Of a stretch of DNA of 64,000 bases, positions 1-8,901 are shown piece by piece. This DNA is from Buttiauxella sp049686335 (GTDB taxonomy: Bacteria; Pseudomonadota; Gammaproteobacteria; Enterobacterales; Enterobacteriaceae), in assembly GCF_049686335.1 (NCBI RefSeq), contig NZ_JBAVHX010000004.1, forward strand, positions 806,001 to 870,000. The letters run 5' to 3'. The position numbers were made by a program, and so were the translations under genes. Within the stretch, counting starts at the first letter, position 1; the number at the start of each line of letters is the position of its first letter. Under the pieces are notes generated by a model that saw only the letters and a program-made list of their open reading frames with translations, was not told the DNA's origin and did no database searches.

Positions 1-1062
1 CGTTACCGTGAACAACTGGATAAGACCGAAGATGACTGGCAAGAAGGACAGCGTCGTCAGGCCGAGTTAACGGCATTGTCTCAAGCCGTGATGCTGCTGA
101 TTAGCGGGATGGCGGTGATTCTGATGTTATGGATGGCCGCCGAAAGCGTAGGCGGAAATACTACACCGGGCGCGCTCATTGCGCTGTTTGTCTTCTGTGC
201 ACTGGCGTCGTTCGAAGCGCTGGCACCTGTCACCGGCGCTTTTCAGCATCTTGGCCAGGTTATCGCCTCAGCACTGCGGGTAACGGAAATCACCAGCCAA
301 AAACCAGAAGTCATTTTCACTCAACAACCTCATGCCGTTCCTGAGCGCGTGGCAGTGGAAATTAACCATGTGAGTTTCGCGTATCCTGAGCAATCTCAGA
401 TGGCGCTACGGGATATCTCACTTAACGTTGAAGCAGGCCAGCACGTTGCGATTTTGGGGCGTACCGGTTGTGGTAAATCAACACTGCTTCAATTGCTGAC
501 CCGCGCGTGGGAGTGCCAGCAAGGCGAGATCCTTCTCAATGGCGAAGCGCTAAGCCAGTTCGATGAAACGGCATTACGCACCTCCACCAGTGTGGTATCG
601 CAACGCGTCCATTTATTTAGTGCCACATTACGCGACAACTTGCTGCTTGCCGCACCACAGGCCAGCGATGAAGACTTATGTCGCGTCCTGACCCGTGTCG
701 GTCTTGAGAAGTTACAGGAAGACGCCGGGCTGAATAGCTGGTTGGGTGAAGGCGGTCGTCAGCTTTCCGGTGGGGAATTACGCCGTTTAGCCATTGCGCG
801 TGCCTTACTGCATGACGCTCCGCTGTTCTTACTCGACGAACCGACAGAAGGTTTAGATGCGGAAACTGAGCGCCAGATCCTTGATTTACTGTCTGAAGTG
901 ACCAAAGAGAAAACAGTGTTGATGGTTACCCATCGCCTGCGCGGTTTGGCTCATTTCGACAGCATTATTGTGATGGACAATGGACAAATTATTGAGCATG
1001 GTACTCACGCCGAATTAATGGCGAGCGGTGGACGTTATTATCATTTCCATCAGCGTTTGTAG
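1..1062 (+). CDS. cydC: CydC, ABC transporter subunit for cytochrome bd assembly (C-terminal part)
   Basis: The reading frame is open from base 1, so the 5' end of the gene lies outside the window; 353 residues remain of about 573 in E. coli. The fragment starts in the membrane domain and continues into a full ATPase domain. Walker A reads GRTGCGKST, the ABC signature LSGGELRRLAIARALL, and Walker B LFLLDEPTEGLD, followed by the H-loop histidine in THRL. CydC pairs with CydD in the inner membrane; the heterodimer exports cysteine and glutathione (and is implicated in heme handling) and is needed to assemble cytochrome bd oxidase. aat follows 58 bases downstream, as in E. coli. Confidence 0.95.
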   Translation, partial: RYREQLDKTEDDWQEGQRRQAELTALSQAVMLLISGMAVILMLWMAAESVGGNTTPGALIALFVFCALASFEALAPVTGAFQHLGQVIASALRVTEITSQKPEVIFTQQPHAVPERVAVEINHVSFAYPEQSQMALRDISLNVEAGQHVAILGRTGCGKSTLLQLLTRAWECQQGEILLNGEALSQFDETALRTSTSVVSQRVHLFSATLRDNLLLAAPQASDEDLCRVLTRVGLEKLQEDAGLNSWLGEGGRQLSGGELRRLAIARALLHDAPLFLLDEPTEGLDAETERQILDLLSEVTKEKTVLMVTHRLRGLAHFDSIIVMDNGQIIEHGTHAELMASGGRYYHFHQRL

Positions 1063-1120
1063 GCTGTGTAATTGGTCTAATATCAATAATTATTACCCCG
1101 TTGCCCGGAGTTAAGAAGTC

Positions 1121-1813
1121 ATGCGCCTTATTCAGCTTTCTCGTGACTCAATTGCCTTCCCTTCCCCGGAAGGCGCGTTGCGTGAACCTAATGGGTTACT
1201 GGCGCTCGGGGGCGATTTAAGTCCAGCCCGTTTATTGATGGCTTATCAGCGCGGCATTTTTCCGTGGTTCTCTCCTGGCGACCCTATTTTATGGTGGTCG
1301 CCCGATCCGCGTGCGGTGCTTTTTCCTGAGCGCTTTCACTTAAGCCGCAGCATGAAGAGATTCCATCGCAACTCCCCGTACCGCGTGACGCTAAACCATG
1401 CTTTCGAACGTGTGATTAGCGAATGTGCTGACGATCGCGATGAAGGGACCTGGATTACTCCTGACATTATTGATGCTTATAAACGGCTGCATGAACTCGG
1501 GCACGCCCATTCGATTGAAGTCTGGGAAGATAATGAGCTGGTTGGTGGAATGTACGGCGTGGCGCAAGGTGCGTTATTCTGCGGTGAATCTATGTTTAGC
1601 CGACGAGAAAACGCCTCTAAAACGGCCCTGCTGATATTCTGTCAGCACTTTATCAGCTATGGCGGCAAGCTTATTGACTGCCAGGTGCTTAATGCCCATA
1701 CCGCATCTTTGGGCGCAATTGAAATTCCCCGCCGGGAATATCTCTCACATCTGTCTATATTTCGCCCACAAGCGCTCGCATCCTATTGCTGGGTACCACA
1801 AATCCTGTCGTAA
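1121..1813 (+). CDS. aat: Leucyl/phenylalanyl-tRNA--protein transferase
   Basis: Encodes 230 residues (234 in E. coli). Aat moves Leu or Phe from aminoacyl-tRNA onto proteins with N-terminal Arg or Lys in the cytoplasm, creating the primary N-degron that ClpS recognises. The N-terminal region with LLALGGDLSPARLL and PWFSPGDPILWWSPDPRAVL, and the later GGMYGVAQGALFCGESMFSR, are characteristic of the family. An SD-like GGAG precedes the ATG. The gene sits two genes away from clpA and clpS, which act in the same degradation pathway. The C-terminus is slightly shorter and different from the E. coli protein, but the domain appears whole. Confidence 0.96.
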   Translation: MRLIQLSRDSIAFPSPEGALREPNGLLALGGDLSPARLLMAYQRGIFPWFSPGDPILWWSPDPRAVLFPERFHLSRSMKRFHRNSPYRVTLNHAFERVISECADDRDEGTWITPDIIDAYKRLHELGHAHSIEVWEDNELVGGMYGVAQGALFCGESMFSRRENASKTALLIFCQHFISYGGKLIDCQVLNAHTASLGAIEIPRREYLSHLSIFRPQALASYCWVPQILS

Positions 1814-1923
1814 CGATAATGTTTACGGCACATTACTGTTAAGAGTGTTATAATTAGCCCCGCAGAGTGAGCTCTGCTCATTACCCCGCCGCTGTATGGG
1901 ATTAGCTTTAACAGGGACAGCCC

Positions 1924-2085
1924 ATCGTTTATCTCTTCGCAGCCTTCTTCGTGAGCGCCAATTGTGCGGCTTTTGAGTGGGTCTCGGGTAATGCGCAAAT
2001 TGCACTTTCGCTGGTGATTTCACCAACAATTCTTTACATGATACGTGAACTTGGGCATTATCTTGCCGGTTCAAAACTATGGTAG
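1924..2085 (+). CDS. Candidate small hydrophobic protein upstream of infA (no canonical start codon)
   Basis: The 291-base gap between aat and infA contains an open frame of about 53 codons ending with TAG 19 bases before infA. It reads as a hydrophobic peptide with two potential membrane segments (around LFAAFFVSANCAAFEW and IALSLVISPTILYMI) and ends GHYLAGSKLW. Codon use looks like that of neighbouring genes. No ATG begins it: an ATC at 1924 follows an AGGGA-like sequence, and the first GTG is at 1951 with no visible Shine-Dalgarno. It could be a small membrane protein using a rare start, a decayed gene, or chance within the infA leader. I do not recognise it. Confidence 0.25.
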   Translation: MVYLFAAFFVSANCAAFEWVSGNAQIALSLVISPTILYMIRELGHYLAGSKLW

Positions 2086-2104
2086 TGATACCCTCGAGGA
2101 TTAG

Positions 2105-2323
2105 ATGGCCAAAGAAGACAATATTGAAATGCAGGGTACCGTACTTGATACGTTACCTAACACCATGTTCCGCGTTGAGCTGGAAAACGGGCACGTGGTT
2201 ACCGCTCATATCTCCGGTAAAATGCGTAAAAACTATATCCGCATCCTGACGGGTGACAAAGTCACTGTAGAGCTGACCCCGTACGACCTGAGCAAAGGCC
2301 GCATTGTCTTCCGTAGTCGCTGA
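2105..2323 (+). CDS. infA: Translation initiation factor IF-1
   Basis: Encodes 72 residues, the normal length of bacterial IF-1. The protein is a single OB fold that binds the ribosomal A site during initiation, together with IF-2 and IF-3. The diagnostic stretches EMQGTVLDTLPNTMFRVEL, ISGKMRKNYIRILTGDKVTVEL and a C-terminal GRIVFRSR are present. An AGGA-type ribosome binding site precedes the ATG. A strong hairpin terminator follows at 2391-2413. In E. coli the serW tRNA gene lies between infA and clpA; here the 115-base gap contains only the terminator. Confidence 0.98.
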   Translation: MAKEDNIEMQGTVLDTLPNTMFRVELENGHVVTAHISGKMRKNYIRILTGDKVTVELTPYDLSKGRIVFRSR

Positions 2324-2388
2324 TAGTTTTATTTAGCGCTGCGGCAACAACAGGCGGCGTGAACAATATAAGTACAAATTAGTAATAG

Positions 2389-2420
2389 AAAGGCCAGGTC
2401 GATGACCTGGCCTTTTTTTA
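2389..2420. terminator. Bidirectional terminator between infA and clpA
   Basis: A perfect 10-bp stem (2391-2400 with 2404-2413) with a GAT loop is flanked by A residues on one side and seven T residues on the other. The two genes converge here, so it can serve both. Confidence 0.9.
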
Positions 2421-2438
2421 TTCCGTCATACTGATAAA

Positions 2439-4712
2439 TTAATGAGCAGTTTCCGGTTTATGTTTCTGAGCGCCATGGAAGTTATAAATCAGTTTCTGAT
2501 TTTCTTTATCCAAAGCGACCGTTACTTGTCCACCATCCACCAGTGAACCAAATAATAGTTCGTTAGCGAGCGGTTTCTTCAGGTTATCCTGAATAACACG
2601 TGTCATTGGACGTGCGCCCATTGCACGGTCATAGCCTTTTTCTGCCAGCCAATCGCGGGCTTCCTGGCTCACTTCAAGCGACACCCCCTTCTGATCCAAC
2701 TGCACCTGAAGCTCGACAATAAACTTGTCAACAACCTGGTGGATCACATCCGTAGACAGATGGTTGAACCAAATGATGTTGTCCAGACGGTTGCGGAATT
2801 CTGGCGTAAAGATCTTCTTGATCTCTTCCATTGCGTCGGTGCTGTTGTCCTGACGAATCAGGCCAATAGACTTACGCTCCGTTTCACGCACACCGGCGTT
2901 GGTGGTCATCACCAGAATCACATTACGGAAGTCAGCTTTACGTCCGTTGTTATCGGTCAGCGTTCCGTTATCCATCACCTGTAATAACAGGTTAAAGACA
3001 TCCGGGTGCGCTTTCTCGATCTCATCAAGCAGCAATACGGAATGAGGATGTTTAATCACTGCATCCGTCAGCAGCCCGCCCTGATCAAAACCTACATAAC
3101 CTGGAGGCGCGCCAATCAAACGGCTTACCGTATGGCGTTCCATGTATTCCGACATATCGAAACGTAACAGCTCAATGCCCAGCGATTTTGCCAGCTGTAC
3201 GGTGACTTCGGTTTTACCGACACCCGTTGGCCCGGCAAACAGGAATGAACCCACAGGCTTGTGATCATGACCCAATCCCGCACGGCTCATTTTGATGGCT
3301 TCGGTTAATGCCTCAATGGCTTTATCCTGGCCAAACACCAGCATTTTCAGGCGATCATCAAGGCTGCGCAGCGTATCGCGATCGCTTGCCGAAACGCTTT
3401 TCTCCGGGATGCGGGCGATACGTGCAACCACGGTTTCAATGTCGGAAACATTGACCGTTTTCTTACGTTTGCTCACCGGCATCAGGCGGCTACGGGCACC
3501 CGCTTCGTCAATAACGTCAATCGCTTTATCTGGCAGATGGCGATCGTTGATGTATTTCACCGCCAGTTCTACCGCCGCACGAATCGCTTTCGCGGTATAA
3601 CGCACGTCATGATGCGCTTCGTATTTCGGTTTCAGGCCGTTAATGATCTGAACGGTTTCTTCAACGCTTGGCTCAGTAATATCAATCTTCTGGAAGCGAC
3701 GCGCCAGAGCACGGTCTTTTTCGAAGATATTGCTGAACTCCTGGTAAGTCGTTGAGCCGATAACCCGAATCTTGCCGCTCGACAGCAACGGTTTGATCAG
3801 GTTTGCAGCATCAACTTGCCCGCCGGATGCGGCACCCGCACCAATAATGGTATGAATTTCATCTATAAACAGGATGCTGTTTTGATCCTGCTCGAGTTGT
3901 TTAAGCAGCGCTTTGAAACGTTTTTCAAAGTCACCACGGTATTTTGTGCCCGCCAGTAACGAACCGATATCCAGCGAGTAGATGGTGCAATCGGCAATCA
4001 CTTCCGGAACATCGCCCTGCACGATACGCCAGGCAAGGCCTTCGGCAATAGCTGTTTTACCTACGCCCGACTCACCCACTAACAGCGGGTTGTTTTTACG
4101 GCGACGGCAGAGAACCTGAATGGCACGCTCGAGCTCTTTCTCGCGACCAATCAGCGGATCTATCCCTCCCACACGTGCAAGCTGGTTGAGATTGGTGGTG
4201 AAGTTTTCCATACGTTCCTCCCCGCCTGCTTGCTCTTCATTGACCGGATTTTCTGCACCCGGTGCCTGATTAGGTTCGTCTTTACGTGTACCGTGAGAGA
4301 TGAAGTTGACCACATCAAGTCGGCTGACTTCATGTTTACGCAGCAGATACGCTGCCTGGGATTCCTGCTCGCTGAAAATAGCCACCAGCACGTTTGCGCC
4401 AGTCACTTCACTGCGACCAGAAGACTGGACGTGGAACACCGCACGTTGCAGCACACGCTGGAAGCTGAGCGTAGGTTGTGTATCACGCTCTTCTTCACTG
4501 GCTGGCAGAACCGGTGTGGTTTGTTCGATGAAGGCCTCGAGTTCCTGTCGTAACGCCACCAGATCTACGCTACACGCTTCCAGCGCTTCGCGAGCTGACG
4601 GGTTGCTTAGCAAAGCTAGCAACAGGTGCTCGACAGTCATAAACTCATGTCGGTGCTCGCGCGCTCTGGCGAAAGCCATGTTTAAACTGAGTTCCAGTTC
4701 TTGATTGAGCAT
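2439..4712 (-). CDS. clpA: ClpA, ATPase and substrate-recognition subunit of ClpAP protease
   Basis: Encodes 757 residues (E. coli 758). ClpA is a hexameric AAA+ unfoldase that feeds substrates to ClpP. Visible parts are the N-terminal Clp_N repeat domain (about residues 1-145), an acidic linker, the D1 module with Walker A GESGVGKT and LFIDEIHT, and the D2 module with GPTGVGKT and LLLDEIEKAH. The ClpP-docking IGL loop is present as KSIGLIRQ. An ATG five codons upstream is open, but the start at 4712 has the strong GGGGGAGGTGCCT ribosome binding site and matches the E. coli N-terminus MLNQELEL. clpS lies just upstream on the same strand, 27 bases away, so the two are probably co-transcribed. 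Confidence 0.98.
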   Translation of the reverse strand: MLNQELELSLNMAFARAREHRHEFMTVEHLLLALLSNPSAREALEACSVDLVALRQELEAFIEQTTPVLPASEEERDTQPTLSFQRVLQRAVFHVQSSGRSEVTGANVLVAIFSEQESQAAYLLRKHEVSRLDVVNFISHGTRKDEPNQAPGAENPVNEEQAGGEERMENFTTNLNQLARVGGIDPLIGREKELERAIQVLCRRRKNNPLLVGESGVGKTAIAEGLAWRIVQGDVPEVIADCTIYSLDIGSLLAGTKYRGDFEKRFKALLKQLEQDQNSILFIDEIHTIIGAGAASGGQVDAANLIKPLLSSGKIRVIGSTTYQEFSNIFEKDRALARRFQKIDITEPSVEETVQIINGLKPKYEAHHDVRYTAKAIRAAVELAVKYINDRHLPDKAIDVIDEAGARSRLMPVSKRKKTVNVSDIETVVARIARIPEKSVSASDRDTLRSLDDRLKMLVFGQDKAIEALTEAIKMSRAGLGHDHKPVGSFLFAGPTGVGKTEVTVQLAKSLGIELLRFDMSEYMERHTVSRLIGAPPGYVGFDQGGLLTDAVIKHPHSVLLLDEIEKAHPDVFNLLLQVMDNGTLTDNNGRKADFRNVILVMTTNAGVRETERKSIGLIRQDNSTDAMEEIKKIFTPEFRNRLDNIIWFNHLSTDVIHQVVDKFIVELQVQLDQKGVSLEVSQEARDWLAEKGYDRAMGARPMTRVIQDNLKKPLANELLFGSLVDGGQVTVALDKENQKLIYNFHGAQKHKPETAH

Positions 4713-4739
4713 AGGCACCTCCCCCAAATTTTGCCTTCT

Positions 4740-5060
4740 TCAGGCTTTTTCTAGCGTACACAGCAGCGGATGCTCATGCTCTCTTGCATACTGGTTCACT
4801 AACGCGACTTTGGTTTCCGCTACTTCTGCAGTAAAAATGCCACAGATAGCTTTACCCTGATAGTGCACAGTGAGCATCAATTGCGTTGCACGTTCTACAT
4901 CATAAGAAAAGAACTTTTGCAGCACGTCAATAACAAATTCCATCGGCGTGTAGTCATCGTTCATTAACATAACTTTATACATCGACGGTGGTTTCAGCGC
5001 TTCGCGCAGTTTGTCACCCACCAGCTGGTCGAAATCCAACCAATCGTTCGTCTTACCCAT
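4740..5060 (-). CDS. clpS: ClpS, adaptor of ClpAP and N-recognin
   Basis: Encodes 106 residues, the same length as E. coli ClpS. It binds primary N-degrons (Leu, Phe, Tyr, Trp) and hands the substrate to the ClpA N domain, and it also suppresses ClpA autodegradation. A flexible N-terminal tail precedes the core, which contains YKVMLMNDDYTPMEFVIDVL with the NDDYTPM residues of the N-degron pocket, then VHYQGKAICGIFTAEVAETK. The gene is directly upstream of clpA on the same strand. Together with aat, 3 kb away, it forms an N-degron pathway cluster. Confidence 0.98.
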   Translation of the reverse strand: MGKTNDWLDFDQLVGDKLREALKPPSMYKVMLMNDDYTPMEFVIDVLQKFFSYDVERATQLMLTVHYQGKAICGIFTAEVAETKVALVNQYAREHEHPLLCTLEKA

Positions 5061-5187
5061 TGCAAATCGTCATCATGTTTAATCGCCCATTGTCATTAAG
5101 GCGAAGCCCATAGGTTGAGTGTAATACGCTTTCAGATAACGTGACTCATCGTGTTCAAAAGTGACAGTCATTCGCTTACGAGAGCTC

Positions 5188-5203
5188 TGTCACATTAATC
5201 ACA
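5188..5203. promoter_or_regulatory. Candidate CRP site between clpS and cspD
   Basis: The 16-base sequence TGTCACATTAATCACA matches the CRP consensus TGTGA-N6-TCACA at nine of ten defined positions. It lies 75 bases upstream of the predicted cspD -35 element and about 130 bases upstream of the clpS start, so either gene could be the target. Confidence 0.4.
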
Positions 5204-5262
5204 ATAGCGTTAACTGCTTCAAATTTTTGATTCATTTTCATTCTTACCCCCCCGTGCAACGC

Positions 5263-5290
5263 TTGACGACATGCTTAAATTATCTACATT
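5263..5290 (+). promoter_or_regulatory. Predicted cspD promoter
   Basis: TTGACG (5263-5268) and TACATT (5285-5290) are separated by 16 bases, about 95 bases before the cspD start codon. The rest of the 324-base clpS-cspD gap shows no gene. Confidence 0.5.
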
Positions 5291-5384
5291 GTACAAGCGT
5301 GAGTTGGTGAGGTTTTGAACAGCCCACCCTCATCCCACCGGTTCATTCCATCTCACTTATAAGATTTACGAAGGATGTAGAAGC

Positions 5385-5612
5385 ATGGAGACGGGTACTG
5401 TTAAATGGTTCAATAACGCTAAAGGGTTCGGCTTTATCTGCCCTGAAGGCGGCGGCGAAGATATCTTCGCTCATTACTCCACCATTCAGATGGATGGTTA
5501 CAGAACGCTGAAAGCCGGACAAATTGTCAGGTTTGATGTACATCAGGGGCCTAAAGGCAACCACGCTAGTTTGATTGTGCCTCTGGAACTCGAAGCAGCA
5601 GCGGTCGCCTGA
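5385..5612 (+). CDS. cspD: Cold-shock-like protein CspD, replication inhibitor
   Basis: Encodes 75 residues (E. coli 74). CspD is the stationary-phase member of the CspA family; it binds single-stranded DNA and inhibits replication rather than acting in cold shock. The RNP motifs KGFGFI and EDIFAHYS are present, as is the family N-terminus METGTVKWFNNA. The alanine-rich C-terminal tail is like that of E. coli CspD and unlike CspA. The gene is divergent from clpS and ends in a clear terminator shared with the convergent macB. Confidence 0.96.
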   Translation: METGTVKWFNNAKGFGFICPEGGGEDIFAHYSTIQMDGYRTLKAGQIVRFDVHQGPKGNHASLIVPLELEAAAVA

Positions 5613-5645
5613 CCCTTTTGTTTCATTGTGTACATCCCAGGGTCA

Positions 5646-5676
5646 AAATGCCAGCCCATCAGCTGGCATTTTTATA
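5646..5676. terminator. Terminator between cspD and macB
   Basis: The stem ATGCCAGC/GCTGGCAT with loop CCATCA is followed by five T residues. It serves cspD and possibly the convergent macB. Confidence 0.85.
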
Positions 5677-5702
5677 ACCAAACGTAATACCTCAGATGAA
5701 AA

Positions 5703-7649
5703 TTATTCACGAGCTAAAGCGTCAATAGGGTTCAATCTCGCGGCATTTCTCGCCGGTAACCAGCCAAAAATAATTCCCGTCGCGGTCGAACAGGCAAATG
5801 CCGTGAGCAACGCCATCGGTGAAAAGCCAATTTCCCAGCCCGGCAAGACCAGTTGCAAAGTGAAGGCAATTAACAGAGATAACGAAATCCCTAACGCGCC
5901 TCCCACCAGGCAAACCAGCACGGCTTCTATCAAAAACTGCTGTAGCACATCACTGGCTCTTGCACCCACCGCCATGCGGATACCGATCTCTTTAGTACGT
6001 TCCGTCACGGACACCAGCATGATATTCATCACGCCAATACCGCCGACCAGTAACGAAATGACCGCCACCAAAGTCAGGAACATCTGTAGAGTACGTGTGG
6101 TCTTTTCTGCGGTTTTCAACAGGCCATCCATATTGTAGGTGAAGAAATCCTTCTTGCCGTGACGCAGCTGCAACAACCGATTTAGCTGAAGCTCGGCTTC
6201 ATGGCTGTTATAGCCTTCGTTAACCCGCACCGTGATGGAGTTCAGCCAGCTTTGCCCCATTACGCGGCCCGCCATAGTGTTATACGGCAACCAGACCCGC
6301 AGGATTTTGCTGCTGCCAAACATCGACTGCTTCTCTTGCGCCACACCAATCACCGTTGCAGGCATATTCCCGACCAGCACAATTTCGCCGACCACTTTGG
6401 CTTTATCAGGGAACAGTTGCCGTTTGGTATTGCTGTCCAGCACCACCACCTGCGCGCGTCCCGCCAGTTGCTCTTCGTTGAAGGTATTGCCCTCGCTAAA
6501 GCCCATGCCATAGACGTTGAAGTACTGGCTGCTGACTCCGTTGACACTCGCGGCGGCATCAACATTGCCATAGCGCACACGTAAATTGCTGGAAAGCGAC
6601 GGTGTCGCCGAACTGACCCAGGGTTGCTGGCTAATGGCCACCAGGTCGTCGTATTTCAGCGCCTGCTGATACTGAGGATCGTCGTCACCAAAATCTTTGC
6701 CGGGATAGACATCGATCGTGTTGGTGCCAATGGAGCGGATGTCCTGCAATACCATCTGTTTTGCCGCATCACCAACAATCACAATCGAGACCACTGACGC
6801 GATGCCGATAATAATCCCCAGCATGGTCAGCAACGTGCGCATTTTATTGGCCGCCAACGCCAGCCAGGCCATGGTGAACGCTTCGCGAAAACTGCTCAGG
6901 GTTTGCTGAAAGGCCGAGTAAACGGGCTGGGTTTTCGGCTCTTTGCGTGACACGGGGGGATGTGCCACCGAGGGAGGATTACTGATGATTTCGCCGTCAT
7001 GGATTTCAATCACCCGCTGTGCCTGCGCGGCAATAGTCGAATCGTGCGTGACTATGATGACAGTATGGCCCTGCTCACACAGTTGCTTGAGCGTCGCCAT
7101 CACCTCTTCGCCCGAATGGCTATCCAGCGCACCGGTCGGTTCATCGGCGAGGATCACCTGCCCACCATTCATCAGCGCACGCGCAATACTGACACGTTGC
7201 TGTTGGCCGCCAGAAAGCTGTGAAGGCAGGTAATCGACGCGTTCCGCAAGCCCCAGGCGCATCAATAAAGCACGCGCGCGTTGCTGGCGATACACACGCG
7301 CCGTTCCGGCATACACCGCCGGCACTTCCACATTCTGCGTAGCATTCAGATGCGAGAGCAAATGATAGCGCTGGAAGATAAAACCAAAGTGTTCGCGACG
7401 TAAGGTAGCAAGCGCATCGTTGTCGAGCAATCCGACATCCTGGCCTGCGACTTTATAGCTGCCGCTACTGGGCTTATCGAGGCATCCGAGAATATTCATC
7501 AGTGTCGATTTACCCGACCCCGACGCTCCGACAATCGCCACCATTTCACCGGCTTCAATGGTGATATTAACGCCTTTTAGCACCTCAACTTGTTCGTCTC
7601 CCGACGGATAGCTACGGCGAATATCCCGTAGCTCAAGCAGTGCCGTCAT
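5703..7649 (-). CDS. macB: MacB, macrolide/enterotoxin ABC exporter
   Basis: Encodes 648 residues, the family length. MacB is an inner-membrane ABC protein that works with MacA and TolC to export macrolides, heme precursors and heat-stable enterotoxin. The ATPase domain comes first (Walker A GASGSGKST, signature LSGGQQQRVSIARAL, Walker B VILADEPTGALD). It is followed by one membrane segment near residue 270, a periplasmic MacB_PCD domain, and the FtsX-type C-terminal region with three membrane segments. The start overlaps the macA stop by four bases, which indicates translational coupling. Confidence 0.96.
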   Translation of the reverse strand: MTALLELRDIRRSYPSGDEQVEVLKGVNITIEAGEMVAIVGASGSGKSTLMNILGCLDKPSSGSYKVAGQDVGLLDNDALATLRREHFGFIFQRYHLLSHLNATQNVEVPAVYAGTARVYRQQRARALLMRLGLAERVDYLPSQLSGGQQQRVSIARALMNGGQVILADEPTGALDSHSGEEVMATLKQLCEQGHTVIIVTHDSTIAAQAQRVIEIHDGEIISNPPSVAHPPVSRKEPKTQPVYSAFQQTLSSFREAFTMAWLALAANKMRTLLTMLGIIIGIASVVSIVIVGDAAKQMVLQDIRSIGTNTIDVYPGKDFGDDDPQYQQALKYDDLVAISQQPWVSSATPSLSSNLRVRYGNVDAAASVNGVSSQYFNVYGMGFSEGNTFNEEQLAGRAQVVVLDSNTKRQLFPDKAKVVGEIVLVGNMPATVIGVAQEKQSMFGSSKILRVWLPYNTMAGRVMGQSWLNSITVRVNEGYNSHEAELQLNRLLQLRHGKKDFFTYNMDGLLKTAEKTTRTLQMFLTLVAVISLLVGGIGVMNIMLVSVTERTKEIGIRMAVGARASDVLQQFLIEAVLVCLVGGALGISLSLLIAFTLQLVLPGWEIGFSPMALLTAFACSTATGIIFGWLPARNAARLNPIDALARE

Positions 7650-8761
7650 GGTGCGCTCCCGGCAGTGGATTTACCGATAACCACTTCTTCACCTTCGGTG
7701 AGACCCGTCGCAATTTGCACCTGGGTATCGTTACGCATACCGATGGTAATTTCACGGTCGCGGGTTTCGCCGTTGCGTAACACGGAGACTTTGTAGCGGC
7801 TATCGCCAACCGGCTCGCCCAGTGCCGCCAGCGGAATGGTTAATACATCTTTCACTCCACCCAACTGGATATGAACTTGTGCAGTCATTTCCAGGCGCAA
7901 TACGCCTTGCGGGTTCGGGACTTCAAATCGCGCGTTATAGAAAATGGCATCATTCACTTTCACAGGCGTCGGCAGAATATCGATTAACACCCCTTCATAA
8001 CGCGTTAAAGGGTCGCCCAGCACGGTGAACCAGGCTTTTTGACCCGGCTTAAGATGAATCACGTCCGCCTCAGAAACCTGAGCTTTCACCAACATGGTAC
8101 TCAGATCGGCGAGTGTCAGAATGTTTGGCGCTTGCTGCGCAGCAATCACCGTCTGGCCTTGTTTGGTAGTGATTTCAGTAACTTCACCCGCCATAGGTGC
8201 AACAATCTGCGTGTAATCGAGGTTAGTCTTGGCGGTATCTAAAGAGGCCTGATTGCGTTTGATTTGCGCATCAATGGTGCCAATTTGTGCCTGTCTGACT
8301 TCAAGATCGGTCACCGCCGTGTCGAGATCTTGTTGTGATACGGCCTGAGTTTTTGCCAGCGCTCGTTGACGATTTAACGTCACTTGCGCAAGTTTCGCCT
8401 GAGCCACCGCCTGACGCCGCTGGGCACGCAATTCCATTAAGGTGGCTTCAACTTCCTTAATTTGGTTCTGTGCCTGTTCGGGATCGATAACCCCCAACAG
8501 CTGATCCTTTTTCACCTTATCGCCGATATTTACCGACAACGTTTTCAACTGCCCACTCACCTGAGCACCGACATCAACTTTACGCAACGCATCCAGCTTC
8601 CCGGTCGCCAGCACGCTTTGCTGCAACTCGCCTTTGCGCACAATCATGGTCTGGTAAACCGGCGTTGGCGCATTCAAGAATTTCCAAAGCCAGACGAGCA
8701 ACAACACAACCAGCAGGCCCAGAAGCCAATAACGTTTTTTTATTTTTCCCTTGAATCTCAT
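7646..8761 (-). CDS. macA: MacA, periplasmic adaptor of the MacAB-TolC pump
   Basis: Encodes 371 residues, the same length as in E. coli, from the ATG at 8761, which has an AGGAT ribosome binding site. A 404-residue frame starting at 8860 is open but adds an unrelated leader. A single N-terminal membrane anchor (YWLLGLLVVLLLVWLW) is followed by a lipoyl half-domain, a long coiled-coil hairpin (about residues 90-170, rich in QA, LR and QAQIG), the second lipoyl half with LDYTQIVAPMAGEV, and beta-barrel and membrane-proximal domains. MacA stimulates MacB ATPase activity and bridges to TolC. macA and macB are one operon. Confidence 0.96.
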   Translation of the reverse strand: MRFKGKIKKRYWLLGLLVVLLLVWLWKFLNAPTPVYQTMIVRKGELQQSVLATGKLDALRKVDVGAQVSGQLKTLSVNIGDKVKKDQLLGVIDPEQAQNQIKEVEATLMELRAQRRQAVAQAKLAQVTLNRQRALAKTQAVSQQDLDTAVTDLEVRQAQIGTIDAQIKRNQASLDTAKTNLDYTQIVAPMAGEVTEITTKQGQTVIAAQQAPNILTLADLSTMLVKAQVSEADVIHLKPGQKAWFTVLGDPLTRYEGVLIDILPTPVKVNDAIFYNARFEVPNPQGVLRLEMTAQVHIQLGGVKDVLTIPLAALGEPVGDSRYKVSVLRNGETRDREITIGMRNDTQVQIATGLTEGEEVVIGKSTAGSAP

Positions 8762-8901
8762 AAGTATCCTGCAAGCAGACTGGCTAATTAAATAAAGTAT
8801 CAACAAAAGTCGTAAACCCGTATCAGCCTGGTCCTGATTGAACATCTGTTGAATGAACAAATGGTGAAATTACGCCAATGTTTTTCAACCAGGTTTCAAT
8901 C

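Noticed and set aside
5575..6138. Plus-strand frame of 187 codons from the end of cspD into macB.
   Set aside because: It crosses the cspD terminator and lies antisense to the conserved macB C-terminus.
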